DNA of 64,000 nt from Chersky-840 sp963794615 (GCA_963794615.1 CAWCEP010000005.1:806001-870000), one strand, 5' to 3'. Positions 1 through 11,892 are shown, numbered from the stretch's first letter. Made by a program: numbers and translations. The notes: generated by a model from the sequence alone, not told the origin.

Positions 1-420
1 GGAAACCCGGCACCCGTCATGGGGTGTCACTCCGGTCTGAACGCATAGGACCGAGAGAGGGAACCGGGGGAATTGAAACATCTCAGTACCCCGAGGAAGA
101 GAAAGCAACAGCGACTCCCTTAGTAGCGGCGAGCGAAACGGGAATAGCCCAAACCGAACCGGTGTCAAGCCTGGTGGCGTTGCCGGTTGGGGGTTGTGGG
201 AGCCAATAGAAGGGGCGCCAGACCCTTCACGGAGTTACAAAGCCTCGACCTAGCAGAAGTGGTTTGGAACACCACGCCACAGACGGTAAGAGCCCCGTAC
301 GCGAAAGGTTAGAGGCCTCCGATTGGATTTCCCAAGTAGCGCCGGATCCGGGAAAGCCGGTGTGAATCTGCGAGGACCACCTCGTAAGGCTAAGTACTCA
401 CAGGCGACCGATAGCGGACA

Positions 421-451
<31 letters not shown>

Positions 452-1073
452 GGGAGGGGAGTGAAATAGTACCTGAAACCGTTGGCTTACAAACAGTCAG
501 AGCGTCGTCGGTCCCCACACTTCGGTGTGGGATCACATGGCCGGCCGTGATGGCGTGCCTTTTGAAGAATGAGCCAGGGAGTTACCGTGTGTGGCGAGGT
601 TAACCCGCGAGGGGGAGCCGGAGCGAAAGCGAGTCTGAATAGGGCGTACAGTCGCATGTGGTAGACCCGAAGCCGAGTGATCTATCCATGGGCAGGCTGA
701 AGCGGGGGTAAGACCCCGTGGAGGGCCGAACCCACCCTGGTTGAAAACAGGGGGGATGACCTGTGGATAGGGGTGAAAGGCCAAGCAAACTCGGTGATAG
801 CTGGTTCTCCCCGAAATGCATTTAGGTGCAGCGTCGGGTGTTCAGCATCGGAGGTAGAGCACTGAATGGGTTAGGGGGCCTACAAGCTTACCGACCCCAA
901 TCAAACTCCGAATGCCGATGCTCAAGAGCCCGGCAGTGAGACCACGGGGGATGAGCTTCGTTGGTCGAAAGGGAAACAGCCCAGATCGCCGGCTAAGGCC
1001 CCAAATTCTTGACTAAGTGGAAAACGATGTGGGAACGCAAAGACAGCCAGGAGGTTGGCTCAGAAGCAGCCAC

Positions 1074-1109
<36 letters not shown>

Positions 1110-2012
1110 GTCCTGCGCGGACAATGTAACGGGGCTCAAGTCAAGAGCCGAAGCCGCGGATTTCCATTCCGCTCGGAACGCGCCGCTTGCGGTGCCTTCC
1201 GGGAATTACGGATGGGAGTGGTAGGGGAGCGTCGAACTCTGCAGTGAAGCGCCGGTGTGAACCGTCGTGGAGCGAGTTCGAGTGAGAATCCTGGTATGAG
1301 TAGCGAGAGAGGGGTGAGAAACCCCTCCGCCGTAAGCCCAAGGGTTCCTGGGGAAGGCTAATCCCCCCAGGGTGAGTCGGGAGCTAAGGCGAGGCCGAGA
1401 GGCGTAGTCGATGCACAGCTGGTTGATATTCCAGCACCACCGTGTCCGCGCCCAACCCAATTTCGATGTCCTAAGGGGCTGGCCTTCGGGCCGAACCGAC
1501 CGATTCGGAGGCGGGTAGCGAAGAGGGGACGCAGGAGGGTAGGTGAGCCCAGGCGTTGGTTGTCCTGGGGTAAGCGAGTAGGGAGGGGTCTAGGCAAATC
1601 CGGACCCCGTTAATCCCGAGACGCGATGCCGAGCCGATCAGGCGAAGTCACTAATCCCATGCTGCCGAGAAAAGCCTCTAGCGAGCTGGCACGGTGCCCG
1701 TACCCCAAACCGACACAGGTGGGCGGGTAGAGAATACCAAGGCGATCGGGAGAACTGTGGTTAAGGAACTCGGCAAATTACCTCCGTAACTTCGGGAGAA
1801 GGAGGGCCCCGCTAGGGTGAAAGGACTTCGCGTCCTGAGCCTGAGGGGGCCGCAGAAACCAGGGGAAAGCGACTGTTTACTAAAAACACAGGAGCGTGCG
1901 AAGTCCTAAGACGATGTATACGCTCTGACGCCTGCCCGGTGCCGGAAGGTTACGGGGAAGGGTTAGCCTTCGGGCGAAGCCCTGAACCTAAGCCCCGGTA
2001 AACGGCGGCCGT

Positions 2013-2747
2013 AAACACCAGTTGCGGCTCCAGTTGGGTAACCGACTGGAACAAACCTTGCTATATGCTGGAAACCCCGTGAATCTGGCGGTACTCATTC
2101 ATGTCGCACCTTCTTTCTAAGGTGCCGATATGAGTAGTGACAATCCGTCCAGTGCGGACAATCAGCAGGAAAGGCCTAGTTCCTCGAGCTGGCTGGATCA
2201 GATTCCGTGTGACCTAGGTAACTGGGTCGCCGGATTCGTCGATGGAGAGGGAAGCTTCAACGTCCCAATCCGTCGAGAGCGCGATCGTGGCTTGCCGTGG
2301 CGAGTGTCACTGTCGTTCAACGTGTCGCAGATCGGTCGGGAGCTCCCAGAGCTCCTGAGAACGGTCTTCGGCGTTGGAACGGTCAGGGACCGAGGGGACG
2401 GCGTTCACTATTTTGAGGTGACACGACCCCGGGAGCTGTTCGAACGGGTCTTCCCGTTCTTCGAGCAGTTTCGGCTACGCAGTCCGAAAGAAGGGGATCT
2501 TGCGATTTTTCGTGAGATCACCGAGCTCGTCCTGTCAGGTCGGCACCTGTCGACTGAGGGAATCGGTGACATCCTCATCCTGAGGAGCCCGATGAACCGA
2601 GGCGGCAAGCGCCGATATGACGAGAAGTACATTCTCGCCGTATTGAGGGACTGGGAATCCTCAGAGGCCATACGCAAGGCTCCATCTGTGAAGCCAGGTG
2701 GATGAAGATATGGTCCACGCCCCATAGCGATATGGGGGAAGTGCGTG
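2013..2747 (+). mobile_element. Group I intron 1 in 23S rRNA (about E. coli U1911, helix 69), carries a homing endonuclease gene
   Basis: It interrupts the helix 69 sequence CCGT/AACTATAACGG. The last exon base is U2012 and the last intron base is G2747, matching the U/omega-G rule. P1 is visible: exon GGCCGU (2007-2012) pairs with the guide GCGGCU (2024-2029), with U2012 in the expected U-G wobble. Core elements follow in order: a P4-P5 strand near 2138-2150, a Q-like element at 2154-2173 (contains AATCAGCAGG), an R-like element at 2655-2675 and an S-like element at 2705-2716 (AAGATATGGTCC). P7 forms by GGCCAT with ATGGTC. The endonuclease gene lies between Q and R, in the L6 position. The site numbering is by eye. 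Confidence 0.9.
2130..2705 (+). CDS. LAGLIDADG homing endonuclease of intron 1
   Basis: A 191-residue protein with one LAGLIDADG helix at about residues 31-42 (NWVAGFVDGEGSF), whose acidic residue is the expected metal ligand. Single-motif enzymes of this family act as homodimers that cut the intron-less 23S site. The middle (FGVGTVRDRGDGVHYFEV, about residues 80-97) is the usual beta-strand DNA-binding part. The frame runs over ribozyme sequence at both ends: the first residues (ADNQQERP) are translated from the Q element and the last ones (SSEAIRK) from the R element, and the gene stops just before the S element. The true start may be further in. It is probably translated poorly and only from unspliced transcript (inference). 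Confidence 0.88.
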   Translation: MSSDNPSSADNQQERPSSSSWLDQIPCDLGNWVAGFVDGEGSFNVPIRRERDRGLPWRVSLSFNVSQIGRELPELLRTVFGVGTVRDRGDGVHYFEVTRPRELFERVFPFFEQFRLRSPKEGDLAIFREITELVLSGRHLSTEGIGDILILRSPMNRGGKRRYDEKYILAVLRDWESSEAIRKAPSVKPGG

Positions 2748-2767
2748 AACTATAACGGTCCTAAGGT

Positions 2768-3186
<419 letters not shown>

Positions 3187-3470
3187 CGACTTTCCTACTG
3201 TCTCAACCACAGACCCGGCGAAATTGAACTACGAGTAAAGATGCTCGTTAGCTGCATCAGGACGGAAAGACCCCGTGGACCTTTACTACAGCTTGATGTT
3301 GAGCTTTGGTACGGATTGTGTAGGATAGGTGGGAGTCTTTGAAGCTTCGGCGCCAGCCGAGGTGGAGACAACCTTGAAATACCACCCTTTTCGTGCCGGG
3401 GCCCTAACCCAGGTCCGTGATCCGGATCGGGAACAGCGTCAGGTGGGTAGTTTGACTGGGGCGGTCGCCT

Positions 3471-3803
3471 TAACAAAATGGGGCGAATCATGGGCAACCA
3501 TGTGAGAGAAAACTTTCGGCGTATGCTGGAACATCCGAGTATCTGGCAGTACTCGTCCGTGTTACATCGCACTTGTAGCGTTGTGACATGGGCAGTGAAA
3601 ATCTGACCAGTGCGGACAATCAGCAGGTTGGGCGGAGATTTGCCGCCTACCTCAACGACCACAACGAGAGCCCCGTTGCTTTGCAACGGGTGATGGGATG
3701 GTCTGAACTGCATGGCGACATGCAGATCGAGGCAGAAATGACCTCGAGACGGTAGTTGCGTTTTGAACACGCTGTATCGCGAAACTACCGGGCTAACAGA
3801 TTG
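3471..3803 (+). mobile_element. Group I intron 3 in 23S rRNA (about E. coli U2262), no endonuclease gene
   Basis: A 333-bp insertion that splits GGGGCGGTCGCCT/CCTAAATTGTAACGG. It has the canonical ends: U3470 before it and G3803 as its last base. P1 is a clean six-pair helix between exon UCGCCU (3465-3470) and guide GGGCGA (3481-3486). The core matches introns 1 and 2: TATGCTGGAA at 3522-3531, a Q-like GCGGACAATCAGCAGG at 3612-3627, and an S-like GATGGGATGGTCTG at 3692-3705 whose GGTC can pair with GACC near 3656. Its shared core sequence suggests it is a sibling of introns 1 and 2 that lacks or lost an endonuclease gene. Confidence 0.88.
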
Positions 3804-4028
3804 CCTAAATTGTAACGGAGGCGCCCAAAGGTTCCCTCAGGCTGGTTGGCAATCAGCCGTCGAGTGCAATGGCACAAGGGAGCTTGACTGCGAGACCTAC
3901 AAGTCGAGCAGGTGCGAAAGCAGGGCATAGTGATCCAGCGGTGGCTTGTGGAAGCGCCGTTGCTCAACGGATAAAAGGTACCCCGGGGATAACAGGCTCA
4001 TCTTCCCCAAGAGTCCATATCGACGGGA

Positions 4029-4074
<46 letters not shown>

Positions 4075-4075
4075 C

Positions 4076-4111
<36 letters not shown>

Positions 4112-4134
4112 TACGCGAGCTGGGTTTAGAACGT

Positions 4135-4868
4135 AGAATGCTGCGTCCCCAGGGAGTAATTCCTGGGTGCTCACCGGCTCATATCGGTGGAACCCTGAAT
4201 GTCACAACCGAACGTTATGTTCAGGGCAATACCGAGGGAAGGCCAACACACATTGAGAGCGTTGGACGCGTCCTATGTTGCAGGATTCCTCGACGGCGAC
4301 GGAAGTATCCACTTCCAGCTCGTCCGGCAGAAGGAGTACAGGTTCGGGTATTACATCCGAGCCAGTGTGTCGTTCTCACAGAGCACCCCCGCTCGTTCAG
4401 GTCTGGAGGAAATCCAGCGCCTGGTGGGTGGAGGTGGATACATGCGAGATCGCGGGACCGGTATGAGTGATCTTGTGATCACGAGTCGGCCCTTACTCCT
4501 CAAACTGCTCTCCGCCGTGGAGCCATACGTGATCTTCAAACGAGAACACGTGCGGCGAGCGCTCCTTTTGCTTCCTCGGCTCGACAAGCTGAGGGATCCG
4601 GGGGAGTTCCTGCGACTGGCACACGAAGTCGACGCTTTTGCAACCCTAAACTATTCGAAATCGAAGCGGAACTCCGCCGCGGATGTCTTGCAACATCTGC
4701 GTAGCACGGGCGTGTTGTGCCCCTGTAACGACTTCCTCGCATGCAAAAGCGAGGGGATGGCGTCAGAGAGCAACAACCATCCAACGAATCACGGACGCCA
4801 TGAGACGCCGGCCCCTAGAAATAGGGTGAAGGTATAGTCTGTGCCCGTAGCAATACGGGATTATCACG
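4135..4868 (+). mobile_element. Group I intron 4 in 23S rRNA (E. coli U2593 site), carries an I-CreI-like gene
   Basis: A 734-bp insertion that splits TTTAGAACGT/CGTGAGACAG, which is the L2593 site. The preceding base is U4134 and the last intron base is G4868. A weak P1 forms between exon GAACGU (4129-4134) and GCGUCC (4143-4148). A Q-like stretch lies near 4228-4245, and an S-like GAAGGTATAGTCTG is at 4828-4841, after a small P8-like hairpin (CCCT-agaa-ataGGG). Its core sequence differs from introns 1-3, so it probably arrived separately. It lies in the peptidyl-transferase region just before A2602. Confidence 0.9.
4199..4837 (+). CDS. I-CreI-like LAGLIDADG homing endonuclease of intron 4
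   Basis: A 212-residue frame with one LAGLIDADG helix at about residues 23-36 (ASYVAGFLDGDGSIHF). It matches I-CreI from algal chloroplasts in several places from memory: GDGSI after the helix, the strand motif YMRDRGTGMSD (I-CreI has YVRDRGSVSD), and a C-terminal stretch DAFATLNYSKSKRNSA (I-CreI has DQIAALNDSKTRKTTS). I-CreI cleaves the intron-less 23S site at this same position as a homodimer. About 20 residues before the helix and about 40 after the C-terminal helix have no I-CreI counterpart; the tail is translated from ribozyme core sequence. The real start may be a later codon. Confidence 0.9.
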   Translation: MSQPNVMFRAIPREGQHTLRALDASYVAGFLDGDGSIHFQLVRQKEYRFGYYIRASVSFSQSTPARSGLEEIQRLVGGGGYMRDRGTGMSDLVITSRPLLLKLLSAVEPYVIFKREHVRRALLLLPRLDKLRDPGEFLRLAHEVDAFATLNYSKSKRNSAADVLQHLRSTGVLCPCNDFLACKSEGMASESNNHPTNHGRHETPAPRNRVKV

Positions 4869-5010
4869 CGTGAGACAGTTCGGTCCCTATCCGATGCAGC
4901 CGCAGGAGACCTGAGGAAGGCTGTCCCTAGTACGAGAGGACCGGGACGGACGTAGCTCTCGTGTGCCAGTTGTCCTGCCAAGGGCACGGCTGGTTAGCGA
5001 CCTACGGATG

Positions 5011-5042
<32 letters not shown>

Positions 5043-5266
5043 TCGTTCCAAGATGAGGTCTCCCACAGGAACAACCTGGTAAGGCCCGTGGCTAGATCAC
5101 CACGTTGATAGGCCGGAGGTGTACGCACGGCAACGTGTTCAGCCGACCGGTACTAATCGGCCGAGGGCTTGGAGACATTTATGCTCGCGCTCGCTATGGA
5201 ACGCTCACGGGGTGGCCGGACGGCCGCTCTACCTCGGGGGTCAAAATCCCCTGAGCGGAGCAGGAT

Positions 5267-5384
5267 TTCCGGTGACCATGGCGGTGGGGCAACACCCGTT
5301 CCCATTCCGAACACGGCAGTTAAGCCCACCAGCGCCGATGGTACTTGGGGGGCGACTCCCTGGGAGAGTAGGACGTCGCCGGGA
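5267..5384 (+). rRNA. rrf: 5S ribosomal RNA
   Basis: The terminal helix pairs TTCCGGTGAC (5267-5276) with GTCGCCGGGA (5375-5384). Between them are the typical 5S elements, including CCCATTCCGAACACGG at about 5301-5316 and the loop E/helix IV segment GGGAGAGTAGG at 5362-5372. It lies 91 nt after the 23S gene in the same direction. The spacer holds only an imperfect stem-loop (about 5226-5259) and no tRNA. Confidence 0.95.
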
Positions 5385-5393
5385 TATTTCGAC

Positions 5394-5435
5394 AGAGACG
5401 GGCCCTCGCGAAAGCGGGGGCCCGTCTCTATTTTT
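5394..5435 (+). terminator. Rho-independent terminator of the rrn operon
   Basis: The arms AGAGACGGGCCC (5394-5405) and GGGCCCGTCTCT (5418-5429) pair perfectly over 12 bp and are followed by a T run at 5431-5435. It begins 10 nt after the 5S gene. Confidence 0.93.
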
Positions 5436-5498
5436 CGCAACCCCCGCGCCAGGCGCGATCGACAGTGGCTGTCCCGGATCCGAACGCCGCGGCGGCGA

Positions 5499-7412
5499 TC
5501 AGCGTTTCACGAAGTACCAGTTCTCCGGGTTGATGTTCCACGACGGGTCCTGGGGGAGTACCCCTCGGAGGTCGTTCTGGATCTCGGACAACTCGGTCAC
5601 GGGGCTCGGCTGCCACACCACTGGCAGCTGCTCGGCCTCGTAGTTCTCCCACGTGGTCAACCCCACCTCCGTCGAGTCGCTCTGGGCGATGAGGTGATCG
5701 TTGGTCGCGTCGGTGTAGCTCCCCGAGTTCGCCGCCGCCGATGTCGACAGGTTCTCCTCACCGGTGGGGTAGTAGTCGGGGGTGTACACCCAACCCGCAC
5801 CCCAGTTCTCGAGCTCCCAGCTGCAGGCCGGTCCCGGTCGGCACGCCCCGGCATGGCCGATCACCGTGTCGAAGGGGGCTTCGCTGAGCGTGACGTTGAT
5901 CCCGACCTGGGCCCATGAGGCCTTCTCCATCTGCATGAGGCTCACCATGGACGGGTCGCCGCTCTCGAACTCCAGGCTGAACGCCAGTTTCGCTCCGGCG
6001 GGGATGTTCTTCCCGCACTGTCCGGCGCCCGTTCCGGGTCGGGTACACGACGTGGTCCCGTTCGGTACCACCTTCCACCCGTGGCTGGTCAGCAGGGTCT
6101 TGGCCTTGGACGGGTCGTAGGGATACGGGTTGCTCTTCTCGAGTCTCGAGGCCAAGGGGTTATCGGGGGTGAGCGGTACGGGCCCGTAGGTGGGGACGCC
6201 GAAACCCTTGTAGGCCTCCGCGATGGCGCGGGGCTGGTCGATCAGGTCCTGGACCGCCTGTCGGAAGTAGAGCTGGTGCCAGATGCTGCCGGCGTTGCCG
6301 CCATCCCCGGTGGAGTCGAAGTTCTCGGGGAAGTAGTCGACGGACCACGTGTACAGCGGGGCCAGGGAGTAGCCGGACAGCCGAGGGCGGTATCCGGTCG
6401 GGGTGGTCGGGTCGGTGGTCGGCTGGGTGACCCTGCTCAGGGGCAGGTACCCGAAGGTCAGCCGCCCACTCGTCAGCGCGCTGTACTCCTCGTCCTCGGT
6501 GGCGAAGGGCACCTCCACGAACTTGGAGAGCGACGCCGTCGCGGGACCGGAGTAATGCGGGTTCGGGACGAAGCTGGCGTTCCCGGCGGCGTCGATCGAC
6601 GCGAGCCTCCAGGGCCCGTCGACGACCTGCCACAGCGCGTCGGTGGCGTACGTCGCCAGGGCGCTGTTGGCGGGGGAGGCGGGGTCGTAGCCAGCCTGCT
6701 TGGAAAGGAAGCTGTAGACGGCGTTGCACTTCGCGTCGGCCTGGCCGAAGGCGGCGGTGGAACACCCACCCGAGCCGGCGACGGCCCCGAGGGCGGCGAT
6801 GTCCCATGCGGCGGGCATCGGGGTGATCTGCGACAGCTGGTCGTCGGTGAACCAGCGGGGGTTGACGGGCGCCTTCAACGTGAAGGTCAGTCGGTCGGCG
6901 CTGTCGACAGCAATTCCTTTGATGTTGTCCGGGATGAACGACGGTGTGTAGGCGGCCCAGTTGGCCTTGTCGGCATGCAGCATGTTCATCCAGAACATCA
7001 CGTCCGGGGCGGTCACCGTTTCGCCGTCGGACCACTGGTAGGGCTTCAAGGTCACGACGACCGTCGTGTCGCCGTGGGAGTAGACGGGAGCGTCGGCGAG
7101 CGAGAGCGAGGGATTGAGCGTGGGTTGGCCCCCGGTGCCGAACCAGTAGAGGGGCCGATACATGAGGTATTGGAACTGCTTGACGTTGGCGACGGTGAAG
7201 TAGGCGAGGTTCATGAACGGAAAGATGTAATCGGGCTTCGCACCCGGGGCCTCGGCCCACGTGGCGGTCCCGGCGTGCTGCCTGGTGCCGCCACCCGAAG
7301 GGCCCGACGTCGACGACGACACCATGGCCGCGCCGCACGAAGCGAGCACCATTGCCGCCACGGCGATCGAGACCACCATGGTCGTGAGCCGCGTCGGTCG
7401 AATGACCTTCAC
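5499..7412 (-). CDS. ABC transporter substrate-binding lipoprotein, family 5 (DppA/OppA type), copy 1
   Basis: A 637-residue extracellular solute-binding protein of the peptide/nickel class. The N-terminus is a lipoprotein signal: positive n-region, hydrophobic stretch, lipobox LASC with Cys26 as the lipidated residue. A Ser/Gly/Thr-rich linker precedes the binding domain from about residue 48. It is a clear paralog of the protein encoded at 11893-13833: both end in NPENWYFVK or TPENWYFVK, share the motif QYLMYRPLYWFG, and keep three Cys pairs in equivalent places, probably disulfides. The start is GTG at 7410-7412 behind a GGGGGGAGA ribosome site. It is divergent from the ATPase gene. The substrate cannot be read from sequence. 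Confidence 0.93.
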   Translation of the reverse strand: MKVIRPTRLTTMVVSIAVAAMVLASCGAAMVSSSTSGPSGGGTRQHAGTATWAEAPGAKPDYIFPFMNLAYFTVANVKQFQYLMYRPLYWFGTGGQPTLNPSLSLADAPVYSHGDTTVVVTLKPYQWSDGETVTAPDVMFWMNMLHADKANWAAYTPSFIPDNIKGIAVDSADRLTFTLKAPVNPRWFTDDQLSQITPMPAAWDIAALGAVAGSGGCSTAAFGQADAKCNAVYSFLSKQAGYDPASPANSALATYATDALWQVVDGPWRLASIDAAGNASFVPNPHYSGPATASLSKFVEVPFATEDEEYSALTSGRLTFGYLPLSRVTQPTTDPTTPTGYRPRLSGYSLAPLYTWSVDYFPENFDSTGDGGNAGSIWHQLYFRQAVQDLIDQPRAIAEAYKGFGVPTYGPVPLTPDNPLASRLEKSNPYPYDPSKAKTLLTSHGWKVVPNGTTSCTRPGTGAGQCGKNIPAGAKLAFSLEFESGDPSMVSLMQMEKASWAQVGINVTLSEAPFDTVIGHAGACRPGPACSWELENWGAGWVYTPDYYPTGEENLSTSAAANSGSYTDATNDHLIAQSDSTEVGLTTWENYEAEQLPVVWQPSPVTELSEIQNDLRGVLPQDPSWNINPENWYFVKR

Positions 7413-7604
7413 CGCTTCTGTCTCCCCCCCGGGTCAAACATGTCGTCGTTCGCCCACATCGTGGACGAGTGCCGTTGCGGTCGAAGGGCTCGGGACAACT
7501 GCGACCCCGCGGCCTCCGACCGCCCGGAATACCTTAGGCGTGCTGCTCCGAGGTACGGCCCGAGCGGCCGCTCCAGGCTCCGGCCTGCGGTCCGAATTGG
7601 CAGG

Positions 7605-7610
7605 TAGCCT
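7605..7610 (+). promoter_or_regulatory. -10 hexamer TAGCCT of the ATPase gene promoter
   Basis: TAGCCT stands 6 nt before the ATG at 7617, placing the predicted transcript start on that ATG. The ATG opens a 15-codon frame, not the ATPase frame. Confidence 0.5.
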
Positions 7611-7616
7611 GGGGAG

Positions 7617-7660
7617 ATGGTCCGGAATTGGCCCGTCCCTGCTTGGCGCGGAAGAGGCCG

Positions 7661-7664
<4 letters not shown>
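7617..7664 (+). CDS. Putative leaderless 15-residue leader peptide before the ABC ATPase
   Basis: The frame MVRNWPVPAWRGRGR starts at the predicted transcript start and ends with TGA at 7662-7664. That stop overlaps the GTG start of the ATPase gene in a GTGA arrangement, so ribosomes finishing the leader could restart on the ATPase. A purine-rich GGAAGAGG at 7650-7657 could assist. It contains two Trp and four Arg. Only the geometry supports it; translation is unproven. Confidence 0.35.
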
Positions 7665-9790
<2,126 letters not shown>

Positions 9791-9820
9791 CCCACGGGGC
9801 CGACGGCGAGACCGCAATGG

Positions 9821-10852
9821 TCACCGTTGCTGGAGTCGTACCTCGAGTGAGTCGCGGAGCGCGTCGCCGATGAAGTTGAAGGCCACCACGACGAGGACGA
9901 TGGCGAGACCGGCCGGGTAGATCTCCCACCAGTAACCCTGGATGGCGTAGGTGACGCCGTTCGAGAGCATCGATCCCCAGTCGGTCTGGGGGAGCTGCAC
10001 CCCGAGCCCGAGGAACCCCAGGAAGGCCAGGAACAGGATGGCGTCGGCCACCTGGAAAGTGGCGTTGACGATGATGGTCCCGATGGCGTTGGGCAGGATG
10101 TGGCGCAGGACGATTCGTCGTCGGCTCCCCCCCATGACCCGTACTGCTTGCACGTACTCCCGGACGCGCAACGTGAGGGTCTCACCCCGGATGAGCCGGC
10201 CCGGGACGAGCCACGAGACGAAGGCGATGACGAGGATCAGCACGGTCAACGTCGGGTGGAAGATCACGGCCAGGACGATGAGCAGGAACAACACCGGAAT
10301 CGAGAGCAGGGTGTCCACGATGCGCATCATGAGGGCGTCGACCCAGCCTCCGAAGAAGCCCGACACCGCTCCGTACAGGGCTCCCCACGCCGTCCCCAGG
10401 ATCGCCGCCAACAGGCCGACGACGAGCGAGTTCTTCCCACCGAACATCAACCGGCCCACGATGTCGTACCCCGCGTTGTCGGTGCCGAGCAGATGTTGCC
10501 CATTGGGCGAAGCATTGGAGGTGGAATTGACGAGCGCCTCCTGGGCGTTGGTCTGGTTGGTGTGATAGAAGACCGGCCCCAACCAGCAGAACAGCACCAT
10601 GAAGACGAAGACGCCCAGCCCGATGACGGCCAGCTTGTTCTCCGTGAATACCGACAGGATCTGCCGGAACATGCTGCCGGTGGAGACGGCCTCTCCGCCG
10701 CTCGGTGTCCAACCCTCGGCGGCCGCCAGCAATTCCCTCGTATCGACCGGGAGCGGCGCGATCGGCACGGGGAACGCCGGTCCCCCCTCGTTCTGCACGG
10801 CGTGCGACGACCACGGCGAGCCCGAGGTGTCGCGGTCCCTATCGCGAGGCAT
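9821..10852 (-). CDS. ABC transporter permease, DppC type
   Basis: A 343-residue inner-membrane permease of the BPD transport family. The first TM helix (ENKLAVIGLGVFVFMVLFCWLG) is followed by an extracytoplasmic region with NAQEALVNSTSNASPNGQHLLGTDNAGYD, then the permease core. The EAA loop that contacts the ATPase reads VQAVRVMGGSRRRIVLRHILPN. The ATG at 10850-10852 is chosen because it overlaps the end of the upstream dppB-like gene by 14 nt, a usual coupling; a longer frame would run through dppB. The N-terminal 70 residues before the first helix are unusually long and proline-rich. Confidence 0.93.
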   Translation of the reverse strand: MPRDRDRDTSGSPWSSHAVQNEGGPAFPVPIAPLPVDTRELLAAAEGWTPSGGEAVSTGSMFRQILSVFTENKLAVIGLGVFVFMVLFCWLGPVFYHTNQTNAQEALVNSTSNASPNGQHLLGTDNAGYDIVGRLMFGGKNSLVVGLLAAILGTAWGALYGAVSGFFGGWVDALMMRIVDTLLSIPVLFLLIVLAVIFHPTLTVLILVIAFVSWLVPGRLIRGETLTLRVREYVQAVRVMGGSRRRIVLRHILPNAIGTIIVNATFQVADAILFLAFLGFLGLGVQLPQTDWGSMLSNGVTYAIQGYWWEIYPAGLAIVLVVVAFNFIGDALRDSLEVRLQQR

Positions 10853-11795
10853 AGCGGATCCTTGGGTCGACGACGGCATAGAGGATGTCGGCCAGCAACG
10901 AGCCGATGACGGTGGCCAACGTGGCCACCAGCGCGGTCCCGAGGAGGAGCGGGACATCGGTGTTGGTGGCCGCTTCGTAGGTCAAGAGCCCCATGCCGGG
11001 AAAGTTGAACACCGTCTCGGTGATGACCGCGCCGCTGACGATGGCGGGGATGGACAGGCCCAGCAGGGTGACGATGGGGATGATGGCGTTTCGCAGCGCA
11101 TGGCGGAACAGCACCCGGCGGGGACTGGCTCCCTTGGCCCGGGCCGTGCGGACGTAGTCCTCGGTCATCGCCTCCATCATCGACGACCGCATGTACCGGC
11201 TGAACGAGGCGATGGTGATCGCCGCCAACGTGAATTCGGGCAGGACCAGGCCGCGTGGATCGCCGAGAATGGCCCCCACCGTCTGGCCCTGGGGGGCTTC
11301 TACCGAGAAGATGTGGATGTCGATGGCGAAGTACAGGATCAGGAGCGTCCCCAGGAGGAACGAGGGCATGCCGTAGCCGACGAAGGTGATGCCGGTCAGG
11401 ATGTGGTCGATGGGCTTGTTCCGCCGGACGACCTGAAGGATCCCGAGCGGGACGGCGATGATCAAGGCGAGGATCGTGGAGATACCCACGAGCACGAGCG
11501 TCTTGGGCAGGCGCTGGGCGATGACGGTGGTGACGTCCTGGTTCATCTTGTAGGAGTACCCGAGGTTGTGGTGCCAGACCAGGGTTTTGAGGTACAGCCA
11601 GAACTGGACGAAGATGCCTTTGTAGTAGTTGTTGGTCACGTTGAACTGCCGGATCTGCGCTTTCGTGGCCCGCGGCCCGAGCGCAGCGCGCGCTGCTCCT
11701 CCCGGGATCACGTGGGTCAGGAGGAAGAGCCCCAGCAGCACGAGCAGGACGACGATGACCGCCTGGATGATCCGTCGAATGAGAAAGGCGATCAT
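10839..11795 (-). CDS. ABC transporter permease, DppB type
   Basis: A 318-residue permease with about six TM helices. The N-terminus (IRRIIQAVIVVLLVLLGLFLLTHVIPGG) is the family hallmark, with GGAARAALGPRAT after it. The EAA loop is YVRTARAKGASPRRVLFRHALRN, and PDVPLL-type sequence near the C-terminus is present as NTDVPLLLG. Its 3' end overlaps dppC by 14 nt. The upstream gene is the second binding protein, 97 nt away across a strong inverted repeat, so SBP-permease-permease probably form one transcription unit with unequal expression. Confidence 0.94.
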   Translation of the reverse strand: MIAFLIRRIIQAVIVVLLVLLGLFLLTHVIPGGAARAALGPRATKAQIRQFNVTNNYYKGIFVQFWLYLKTLVWHHNLGYSYKMNQDVTTVIAQRLPKTLVLVGISTILALIIAVPLGILQVVRRNKPIDHILTGITFVGYGMPSFLLGTLLILYFAIDIHIFSVEAPQGQTVGAILGDPRGLVLPEFTLAAITIASFSRYMRSSMMEAMTEDYVRTARAKGASPRRVLFRHALRNAIIPIVTLLGLSIPAIVSGAVITETVFNFPGMGLLTYEAATNTDVPLLLGTALVATLATVIGSLLADILYAVVDPRIRYASR

Positions 11796-11813
11796 CGCAG
11801 CGCACGCTAACGC

Positions 11814-11860
11814 GGAACCGCCCCGACCCTACGCATGGAGCGCGGGATCGGGGCGGTTCC
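11814..11860 (-). terminator. Inverted repeat between binding protein and permease genes (attenuator or mRNA-stabilising hairpin)
   Basis: GGAACCGCCCCGA (11814-11826) and TCGGGGCGGTTCC (11848-11860) pair over 13 bp with a 21-nt loop. No U run follows on the minus strand. In binding-protein operons such a hairpin often lets the first gene be expressed more than the permeases; that role is inferred here. Confidence 0.6.
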
Positions 11861-11892
11861 CATCGTGGGGTGTCCGCTCTCGCCGGGGACTG

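Noticed and set aside
3195..3770. A 191-codon minus-strand frame over intron 3 and its flanks
   Set aside because: It crosses conserved 23S exon sequence and lacks any LAGLIDADG, GIY-YIG or HNH motif; it is chance coding.
5176..5266. A tRNA gene in the 23S-5S spacer, suggested by GGGGTCAAAATCCCC at about 5238-5252
   Set aside because: The rest does not fold as a cloverleaf, there is no acceptor stem of the right length, and tRNAs are not expected here; an imperfect processing stem is enough.
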